Below are positions 51,095-59,754 of a stretch of DNA of 64,000 nucleotides, one piece after another (the stretch's first letter is position 1; the number at the start of each line of letters is the position of its first letter). Source of the stretch: Zygaena filipendulae (Eukaryota > Arthropoda > Insecta > Lepidoptera > Zygaenidae). The position numbers and the translations under genes are program-made. The DNA is taken from the NCBI GenBank assembly GCA_907165275.2, contig OU015654.1:3179501-3243500 (forward strand). The letters run 5' to 3'. The notes beneath the pieces are model-generated. The model was given only the letters and a program-made list of their open reading frames with translations, had not been told where the DNA came from and ran no database searches.

Positions 51095-53749
51095 TGCGTA
51101 AGGTTTAGGCTGGGCGCACACAGGTCACTCATGGCGGTTAGAACCTCAAAGTCAAAGGGCCCGGTGGGACCCAATTGAACTGTATCAAGATTGTAATCTC
51201 CTGAGAATGGTCGAGCTACCTAGTATTGAAGTTTTTGTAGCCGATAGCCGCGGTCTCCAGTAGGTATGCACCCAGCCTTAAAATTAGATATTTTAGTAAT
51301 GACTTGTGAGAAAGAGAGATAGATCTACAATTTATTAATGCGTTTCAATTTAGTAAAAATCCCTATAATGTAATAGGTACCTACGTAATAACAAACACGT
51401 AGTCTTTGTATATATGTAATTTATTATTCTTCCTTTTTTTCCTTCACTTTTAGGGAGACAATCGAATAGCAATTAATTTTTATATAGTACCTACTAGTAA
51501 CAATCCGCCAAAGTTTCATCACAATCGGACCAATGGTTTCGAAACGCATAGAGGACAGACACAATACAAACATTCATTTTTATTTATACAGAAGAAGATA
51601 AGTTACATAATATAGTAGGTACATAGTTCAATAACATAACATACATAATAATGTACCTATATTTTGAATCAAATATTATATCCACACGTAATTGTTTGAT
51701 GTGATAATTCGATGAGTACAAAAATGTTTATGTAATAAAACCGAGTTATATTTCCGAATTGTGTCTTAGTATAATGCCTTTTATAATGCTCTAGTATACT
51801 CTTAAATATTTTTATTTTTTAACTGACAGAGTACAGCTTGTCACACACCGATAAGTATAATAGGTATAGCATATAAAATGTAATTTAATTACTGATGAAA
51901 AAAGTCACAACTCAAATATTTATTACGTAGGTACTTCGCATCAATGCTGTGTGTGACAGGCATAATAGTTTTATATTTTTAATAGACTATTTGACTATTT
52001 TCTTTTTCTTAATTCTATTTCGTCAGTTAGATAATAAAAAAATAATCTAGACACGTATATTTTGATTTTTTCATAGTAATGAAAATATGCTTGGATAAAG
52101 TGCACAAAAAATTAGGAGTGGGGGCTAGTAACGTCATTTATGCAGGTAAAAACTTGTAACGTCACGCGACATTTCGGCGCAACGTATCCTATCTCCGTTA
52201 TTTTATGCTAACCTAAAAAAAGAAGAAATACCTACGTGTCTAATAATTTTTATGACTCTACAGAATGGACTAAAAACAAAAAAATAGTCTAATAGCCTAT
52301 GGTATGTATAAGTATACATGAGAAAGTATTTTATTGAAATATACATTTGTTGTCAATAAATAAGTAGCATTTTATAGATTATATACAAAAAAGATATACC
52401 TACCTTGTAGAATAAATTTTACTGAGTCATTTGTTTAAGTAGTTTAGAATTAGATGAAGATTACGATGCGTAGATATACTAAAAACGCACAATATCTATG
52501 TGATCATTTTACCTATTTAATGTAGATATATTTTTACTGGTAAACTAAAATAAAATGTAACTTTTATTGTTGTGCCATGTTAGGAAAAATGTTGTGGCAC
52601 TTTGTAAAAGTACGCAACTTTCCTATTGATATACGTAAAACGTATAAATAATATTAAGTAGGTTCAATTTAAATGTAGAGCTTCCACAGTTTTTCAGTTC
52701 GGTATCGACTTTCGGTATCCGAAACACACATCATGAAGTGGCCTTATGAGTCGTAATAAATTAGGTATTATAGGTAATTGTACCGTACCCAAAATAAATG
52801 TAGCTATTAAATTGTTAGAAGAAATATCAAATTAATGCCGTAAGAGCTAATCCACAGAACAGTGAAATATAGAGTGAAACGAGGAAAATACTTTTCATTG
52901 CGCCAAGAAAATTCAGTCTTGTCTTATTTTATTTTATTTATTTTTATGTATAAATTTTTTATACATATAAATAAATAACAAAAAAAAATATTAAAAAAAA
53001 ATAAAAATAATACTATACTTCTTCATTTATAATACTATTATAGATAAACACACCCACTAGTAACTAAAGCCCTGTGTACATTGCAGAGATACCTATGTAT
53101 ATACATATAATATTTTATTTATCTGTAAAATTTGAAATATAATAGATAATAATAAATATGAGCTACTCAGGCCTTAGTTTAAAAAAAATTCACTATTTGG
53201 TATGCTCATTTCAAAAAATATCAGTACCTACCTAAACAAATATTAATTATACGTAGAACTATTCACTATAAGTAAGTACCTAAATTGTTTCACACATACA
53301 TTAATTTATCTACAGCTATACTCATTAATCTAGCTAATATTAACAACGTATTGTGATAAAAGTGTCAAAAATTTGTAAATAGGAACAAAATGTAAAATTT
53401 CTTTAGAAAATAAATATGATGATGTTATAATTATTGAAAGTTACCGTGATTTTTATTGACATTCGACAATCTATCAAGCAATTTCAGATAAAGGTACTCT
53501 GCGACCTCGCTTTATTCTTGAATTTCAATACATATCCTACACATTTATGTCCTTCACTACACACAAGATTTGTTTAAGCTTTTTTTAAACCTTCGACGTT
53601 TGTTATCGCTGAATTGTTTTCTGAATGAACAAACACTCATTAATCCTTCATCTAACAAGAAGTAGGCACCTGCCTACCTATTAGTTCGCCTTTTGTGACT
53701 ATGTTTTATGTACGTAAATCATTGCAAAATTTTAACTACAGTAATATAA
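51095..53749. other. No gene seen; likely 3' UTR remnant and intergenic DNA
   Basis: The right flank of the Tc1 element may still belong to the 3' UTR of gene 1. Several AATAAA-like signals exist, but none can be preferred. A CRE-bearing MITE (51960-52303) is the only clear element. The rest is AT-rich without open frames of note. Confidence 0.45.
51960..52303 (-). repeat. CRE-bearing MITE, copy 5 (degraded)
   Basis: The outer ends AATAGACTATTTGACTATTT and AAATAGTCTAATAGCC are imperfect inverted repeats, and the inner TTTCGTCAGTTAGATAAT and CTACAGAATGGACTAAA match the family. Both CRE positions have decayed (TAACGTCA at about 52130 and 52159). Confidence 0.75.
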
Positions 53750-54186
53750 ATGTGGTCCTTTCTTACGTTTTCCGTTATCTTTATTGCCGTAATGAGAACA
53801 AGTAATGGTGGTACAATTTACGACTATGCCATATCACATGGTAAGTTTAAAAAATCTGTTGAAAGACTTTCAAAATGTACCTATTAATTAATAGAACTAA
53901 AAGAGTTATTGTCGAGGAAGCTAGCTTGTTTCTGTAATCAGGTTTTCAGAAAGTTAAAATGCTTGATGTTGAATCAACAGATGCTGGAGTGCTGAAAACT
54001 GTAAATGGTATTGAATTCGACAACATTTCACGAGGTACGCTACTTAAAATACTGGCTACGTTTCAAGAATCCATTAACGCTGGACTAGCCCAGAGGAAAC
54101 TAAAGCCGGTGTTTACAGCCCAATTCGCCAATAACAAATATACAAGACCTCATATTTATCCTGAGGTCTATAGAAGAAAACATTAA
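53750..54186 (+). CDS. Small secreted protein, unknown family
   Basis: Two exons, 53750-53840 and 53942-54186, with donor CATG|GTAAGT, acceptor TGTAATCAG|GT and matching phase, give 111 residues. The N-terminus has a typical signal peptide: Met-Trp, a hydrophobic core LTFSVIFIAVM (residues 5-15) and a likely cleavage near TSNG (17-20). The mature part is about 90 residues, has no cysteine, is rich in Lys, Asn and Thr, and ends in a basic RRKH. An AATAAA begins just after the stop (54186-54191). I do not recognise the family. It lies between two sugar porter genes on the same strand. It could be a haemolymph, cuticular or gland product; a peptide precursor is less likely, because dibasic sites appear only at the very end. 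Confidence 0.7.
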
Positions 54187-54679
54187 ATAAACATTAAGAT
54201 AATTATTAAAGATTATATCTGTTGAATGCTCATAAGTTTAGTTTTTAATATTTTTTAAACGTATCAATGTGTACACTAGGTAGGTACCATAAAGAGAACT
54301 ATATCCTCCTTTAATACTTAATATCGAATAAATAACGCAACAGGCGTCCACTCGCTACGACCTCCACCACAAAGAGTATTACCAGTACTAAATCGTAGTG
54401 GTTATATACTATTTGACCTCTACGTTTTACTCCACCAGTCTTCTTCTTCTTCTTCTTTAATAATGGCGTCTAATGGCCAAATCTTACTCTTTTCTTGTAC
54501 TTATTCTTGACAGTTGACAATGTTTATTGTCATTGTTTTTCTTCTTCTTTTGATGGCATCTATTCTCAGCATCTATCTCAGGCATCTAGGTATTTATCTC
54601 AGTATAATTTCCCTCAATTTGTCACTGTCAAAGCCGTGATAGACGTGCTAGAATTAAAGAAGAGAAGACTTCTTAATCT

Positions 54680-54742
54680 ATTGCTCGGCTCAGGCCTTTT
54701 GGCTAAGATCCAAAGTGTAGTAGACTTTATGACAGACGTCAG
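54680..54742 (+). pseudogene. U2 snRNA-like fragment
   Basis: The stretch GGCCTTTTGGCTAAGATC followed by CAAAGTGTAGTA closely matches the conserved 5' region of U2 snRNA (which reads GGCCTTTTGGCTAAGATC, then AAAGTGTAGTATC in animals), with one inserted C and a diverging downstream part. The preceding TTGCTCGGCTCA resembles the U2 5' end with changes. The Sm site and 3' stem-loops are not seen, so it is a fragment, a retro-pseudogene or the head of a U2-derived SINE. It lies 103 bp upstream of the start codon of transporter gene 2. Confidence 0.55.
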
Positions 54743-54844
54743 GATTCAAGACTTTAAGAAATAATAGCGAGATATATATCATGGGCATGGAAGCAACAAG
54801 CAACTCTACAAAAAAGAAGATAAAATCATCATACTCTTCGAAAT

Positions 54845-57800
54845 ATGTCATCAATGACTGTTAACTACCCTGACCCTGGATTTTGGACTAAAACCTCATG
54901 GATTCAGATAGGTTACGGAGTGTGGGTGAATTTAAGTATGGTAGGCATTGGACTAGCGTACGGGTTTTCTGCTGTCACCATACCACAGCTTTCAGGATCT
55001 AAAACGGAATTTATGATAACGCAAGCACAAGAAGCATGGATAGGTAAGTTAAAACATATAAATTTCATGAAATAAAAATGTAATATTAGTTCCATAAAAT
55101 TTTAAATTGTTTTTATTGAATTTATGTAATGAATTTTTAGCCAGCATCATCAATCTTTCATCACCTATCGGCTGCATCATCAACGGATATCTCATGGACA
55201 AGTTTGGTCGTCGATTTGCATTGATACTTTGTTCAATGCCTACATGTGTTGGCTGGGTGTATACAAGCGTGGCCAAATCTTCAAATGATATTATCATAGG
55301 TTTAGAATCATTTTTAATTAATTTTTAGAACATTTTATCTAAATCCTTATTAATATTACTAAATAATACGTATATTGCAAAAGTGGTTGTATATCACTGC
55401 AATCAGTGGACTGAATCTTAGTGACTTTTAATTAAGAAATGGTAATGATGAGAAGGAGTGGGAAGAGTCATAGACTAGTCATTTTTGATTTATTTAAGAC
55501 TTGCTGTTCGATGCTTTAATTTTGGAGTTCTCATCAGAATTACGGGATAAAATGTACTCGATGTCCCTTTATGTACCCTGATAACGTGTATGCAACATTT
55601 CATGATGTAAGGGTGAGTAGTTAATTCAGGCGTGAAAAGGTAACACACAGATAGATACTTAGTTACTTTTGCATTTATAATATTAGTATGGATACTTATT
55701 TAGTCGAGGGTATTCCTGAATTTTCTCGAATGAAGCCGAAAGCGATAATTATCTCAACAACACAATACATATAAACTATTTTGCAATACACATACATATT
55801 AAAATACATAAAATACAACATGGTTATAGATCCACGAATCTGTAAATAGATTTTTTCCTTTTTGATGAGCTGCTATAAATTGTGACTTTTTAAATTAACA
55901 GGTAGATTAATAACGGGTTTCGGTACTGGCATGGCGATGGGACCCCCAAGGGTTTATTTGACGGAAATTACACTGCCCAATATGCGGGGTGTTGTTGGTG
56001 CATTTCCTAACTTGGCCCTATCTATAGGTATCACAACGCAGGTAAAACTACATATCGTTACAACCACCTCCAATTCTCGAATCTGGAATCTGATCATAAA
56101 ACGGCTGATTTATTCCTTTGTCCACCTTAATTTATTTTCAGGCGAGTCTGGGATCACTCTTGTACTGGCGGACGCTGTCTTATATTTGTTCATTGTACAC
56201 GTCAACGGTGTTCGCTTTGAACTTCTTCCTTCCGGAAACACCTTATTTTTTACTGATGCGAAACACCGTAGCCGCGGCGAGGTGTTCTTTGAAGAAATTT
56301 CGCTCAAAAAAATATAATCTAGATATTGAGATAGCAGAAATGATTGATTTCAAAACTGTAAATGACATTCGTGAGTTAATTTTTCATCATTTCAAAGATT
56401 CTTTACTATCACCTAAATACAAATTGACAACACACAGATCTACTTGTAAGCTACTGTAAGGTTGTGTCGTCGTGGATACCAAGCAAAGGTGTTATATACT
56501 ACCTACATAGAATCACTACATAGTATAAAACAATGTCGTTTCCAGTTGTCTGTCTGTGCCTATGCACGCTTAGATCTTCAACGGATTTTTATGCGGTTTT
56601 CACCAATACATAGAGTTGGATAGGTCCCGCGGGAACTTCGAAATTACCGCTGGTTAAACTGCAGGGAACAGCTAGTCACACATATACATATCTTATCTTC
56701 TTAATATATATAAATCACGGGTCACTTTATTTGTCCGCGATGGACTCCAAAACTACTGAATCGATCGTGATGAAATTTGGTCACTATTTTGTATTTGGCC
56801 CAACTTAAAAGATAGGATAGTTTTTATCCCGGAATTCCCGCGGGAACTCCGAAATTACCGCGGATGAAACCGCGGGGAACAGCTAGTTATACTATTAATA
56901 CACAAACACGCCCAGACTGGAAAGTGAAACCTGTGTTCATCACACAAAGTCCACCCCCACCAGAAATCGAACCCGGAACCTCTTGATTAGCGGGTAAGCA
57001 TGGTGATCTATTGCGATTGGTAATATATTGTTTGTTTCCCCAACCATCATTTTATGATTCACAATAAAATATCATTAAAGTTAAAAATACAAATGATATT
57101 TTCAGGGGGATTGTCAGTGAAAGGTCAATTAAAAGCGATATTTAGACAGTCGTCGTGCAAAGCATTCTGGATCGTGTCGGGGTATATAATAATAACTCAG
57201 ATGTCAGGAGTTAACATTATAATCATGTGGACGGTTGATATTTTGAAGGTTTGTATCTTTTTGGAACACGTAGGTAGGTATCTAAAGTCGAAATGCGGAG
57301 TTTATTTGACTGCAGCTTTGATAGTATAATTGGCTAGTTGACTAATTTTTTTTAGTCCGTCGTGTAGATTAATATTAAAAAATATTGGACACGTTTTTTT
57401 TATTTTTTTACGTAATCAAAAAATAACGGTGATATATCGAGTTGAAATTTCGCGTGACGTCACTTACCAGTGCAGTTTTTATGACGGCTTGTAGGGATTA
57501 GTGTAGTAATAATTTTGGCTTGTGCAGGATTCCCGTTCAACATTTGATGCATACATTGGAAATATTACATTAGGTATAACCAGGACACTTTCTGGAATAC
57601 TGGTCGTGTTTCTCCTGTATAGATGTGGTAAGAAACATCTGGCAATAATATCAGGTATGGTAGTATTATGTATCATACAATCTTCTGTTTAAATTTTTTT
57701 CTTCTTAGTTTTTAACAAGTTCTCTGTGTTTTTACAGGTCTCGGTGTTGGAGTCTCATGTATAGTGATATTTTTGTATTTAGGGACTACAGCAAAGAATT

Positions 57801-58763
57801 TGCTGCCTCAAATTTGTTGGAACTTCTATATTTTATTTGCCTCTTTAGGACATTATGCGTTACCATGTCTGGTCATGTCTGAAATGTACCCTTTACAAGT
57901 GAGTATCCCTTAGTCTTATTAGCTCTGATAAGTTTCATGCACCAAGAAGGATTTATAACTTTTTCGCGATGAAAATAACTTGAAAAAACCTACTCCAGAA
58001 TAAGCCATTAGAGAGATAAGTGATAACAATAAATACACACACACACACACATCTCTCTCGATCTCATCTCTGTAATTCGATGTCCTACCATACATGTAGA
58101 ATGTTATGTACCTTCTTACTCCTTGACGGAAACACAGGGCGAAAAGTAGGTAAGATTGGTTGTTTCAAAATTAAGATACCTATAGTATAGATTGTACTTT
58201 TTTCCTAGATCCGTGGTTTTCTGAGTGGAATTACAGTGTCATTAGCAAACTTATTAATATTTATTTTTACTCAGTACTATCCTACAGTACGGAATGCTTT
58301 AGGGTTTGCTAATACCGTCCTAGCATTTGGAATATCTTCTATAATTGGTAAATTATTTTTTTATATTAAATACAGCAAGTAATTCAAAAGGCTAAGTTAT
58401 ATTATATACACGTACATAATTTTACTTACAGGTTGTATTTTCCTATATTTCTATTTACCAGAAACAAAAGATTTGACTCTACAGGAAATAGAAGAGTATT
58501 TCAACAACCGTCGAGCGACACTTGTGTCGCAAAGACAAATTATATCGCGGCAACTTTTACGAGACAGTCGAAGCACGTCGGGCACGAATGCGAAGTCTGC
58601 ACATAGCATGACCAAGAACAGATCTGTCTCAATTCACAAAACTAAAGATAAAGAAGTACAACAAGTAAAAGCTAAAACTTCCTTTACAGAAGATCCGAAT
58701 GGCAATGATACAGTTGCTAATAATAACGCTAATAATGAATATGAACCAAGTAGTAGTAGCTAG
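54845..58763 (+). CDS. Sugar porter (MFS), Tret1-like, gene 2
   Basis: Nine coding exons: 54845-55043, 55141-55299, 55902-56041, 56142-56370, 57106-57248, 57528-57654, 57738-57898, 58209-58347, 58432-58763. All are GT-AG with consistent phases; 542 residues. It is a multi-helix plasma-membrane transporter by family. Conserved: MDKFGRR (85-91), PRVYLTE, Gln166 closing TM5, PETPYFLL (197-204), TQMSGVN in TM7 (273-279), PETKDLTLQEIEEYF near 442. Unusual: the TM10 PW pair is replaced (ALPCLVMSE), and the second-half cytoplasmic GRR motif reads RCGKK (322-326). A polar tail of about 85 residues, rich in Ser, Lys and Asn, follows the last helix. Exon lengths 159, 140, 127 and 139 equal those of gene 1, showing tandem duplication. 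Start chosen at the first ATG (54845); another in-frame ATG follows three codons later. Confidence 0.92.
55495..55692 (-). mobile_element. Helitron-like element, degraded, in intron 2 of gene 2
   Basis: The body GTACTCGATGTCC...GATAACGTGTATGCAACATTTCATGATG and the right edge TTTATAATATTAGTATGGA|T match the family in minus orientation; the CTAG end is mutated (CTTGCTGTTCGATGC). Confidence 0.6.
56541..56675 (+). mobile_element. Helitron-like element, partial, in intron 4 of gene 2
   Basis: It ends CTGCAGGGAACAGCTAG|T (56675) and shares its body with the 10251-10503 element (TTATGCGGTTTTCACCAATA). The 5' end is unclear. Confidence 0.6.
56696..56886 (+). mobile_element. Helitron-like element in intron 4 of gene 2
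   Basis: It runs from A|TCTTCTTAATATATATAAAT to GGGGAACAGCTAG|T, with a CCGCGGATGAAACCGCGG stem just before the end. It is closely related to 11591-11820. Confidence 0.85.
56923..57020 (-). repeat. tRNA-derived SINE fragment, in intron 4 of gene 2
   Basis: On the minus strand it shows GGTTCGATTTCTGG in place of a B-box and the same body as 12062-12182 (CCAGACTGGAAAGTG on the + strand). It is not a tRNA gene. Confidence 0.55.
57320..57497 (+). repeat. CRE-bearing MITE, copy 6 (left half), in intron 5 of gene 2
   Basis: It starts near TTGGCTAGTTGACTAATT and continues TTTTAGTCCGTCGTGTAGAT through GAAATTTCGCGTGACGTCAC, with one intact TGACGTCA (about 57458). The right half is missing: the sequence passes from MITE (ATGACGGCTTGTAGGGATTA) into the splice acceptor of exon 6 within about 30 bp. 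Confidence 0.8.
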
Positions 58764-59108
58764 AATTAACTCCATACATTGTATTATTTGATAAGCATTT
58801 ATTTTTAATTAAAATTCAAACTGTTCTTAAACGTAGTGGTCTCTGGGAGCGATTATTATATTCTCTTTGAGTACCTACTGCAAAGGTGCGGTCATGAGAT
58901 AGATTCAACGTAACCATAGAGTAGGTACCTATTATAAAAAAAAAAAACTACATTTCAACCACAAACTCACGTAGTGATTGATGGTCAATAATACATAAAA
59001 TAGCATTGGTGATAGTATTATCATGGCACAAAATATACAAAGTATGACGCGGTTGCGGACGCGGTCGTATGAACTATACAAAATATGAAAGAATTTATGG
59101 ATTAAAAC
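58764..59108. other. Intergenic, between transporter genes 2 and 3
   Basis: It holds the 3' UTR of gene 2 (ATTAAA-type signals near 58800-58815) and the upstream region of the duplicated first exon of gene 3. No other gene is seen. The sequence from about 59069 onward is repeated at about 59706. Confidence 0.5.
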
Positions 59109-59201
59109 ATGCAAATTGAAGAAAAAGTGCCTACACACGCGTTCTGGTCAAAAAAATCTTGCATCCAGGTAGCGCATGGGGTGTGGGCGAATTTAACTCT
59201 G
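59109..59201 (+). pseudogene. Truncated duplicate of exon 1 of transporter gene 3
   Basis: The 122 bp at 59080-59201 match 59726-59847 at all but two positions that I can see (A/G near 59104 and A/T near 59156). They include the ATG and the first 31 codons. Homology continues upstream, with an indel, to about 59069. After codon 31 the copy stops, 4 bp before a Helitron-like element, and the frame runs into a stop at TAA within it. There is no donor site, so it cannot serve as a normal first exon, but its promoter-proximal sequence may persist. Confidence 0.9.
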
Positions 59202-59205
59202 GACA

Positions 59206-59436
59206 TCCTACTAATATTATAAACGCGAAAGTTTGTAAGAATGGATGGATGGATGGATGGATGGATGGATGGATGGATGTTTGTTACTCTTTCACGCAAA
59301 AACTACTGGATGGATTTAAATGAAACTTTACAATAATATAGCTTATACATCAGTTTAACACATAGGGTACTTTTTATCCCAGAACTCCCGCGGGAACTCC
59401 GAAATTACCGCGGGTGAAACCGTGAGGCACAGCTAG
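59206..59436 (+). mobile_element. Helitron-like element between the two exon-1 copies
   Basis: It runs from A|TCCTACTAATATTATAAACG to TGAGGCACAGCTAG|T. A GGAT microsatellite (about nine units, 59241-59278) lies near the 5' end, and the CCGCGGGTGAAACCGTG stem lies before the 3' end. It starts 4 bp after the truncated exon copy. Confidence 0.85.
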
Positions 59437-59754
59437 TACATACATACATAAATATTTTTTAATTGCTTGGTTCTTTATTTTATTTTGGAAATCTCATGAT
59501 TCCAAAATAGGTATATCTCGGGTTTTTTTTTACCTCAATCGCGTTGCTTTGTCTATCAAGTCACATATTGTCATTGGCACAATTATATATAAGCTGCCAT
59601 TTAATAAAAAAAAGAAGAAGAGTTATTTTATCTCAGGAAGCAAATTTTTCCGTTGCTTTTTGGTTGCTTTAATAATATAACCAATTAATATAAATAGAGA
59701 TTATAATGAACTATTGGACTTCACTAAAATATGAAAGAATTTATGGATTAGAAC

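Noticed and set aside
54495..54764. 89-codon frame upstream of gene 2, possible extra N-terminal exon
   Set aside because: It lacks a donor that joins in frame to gene 2, overlaps the U2-like fragment and a CTT-rich repeat, and gene 2 already starts at a normal family position.
56110..56307. Minus-strand 65-codon frame
   Set aside because: Antisense to exon 4 of transporter gene 2.
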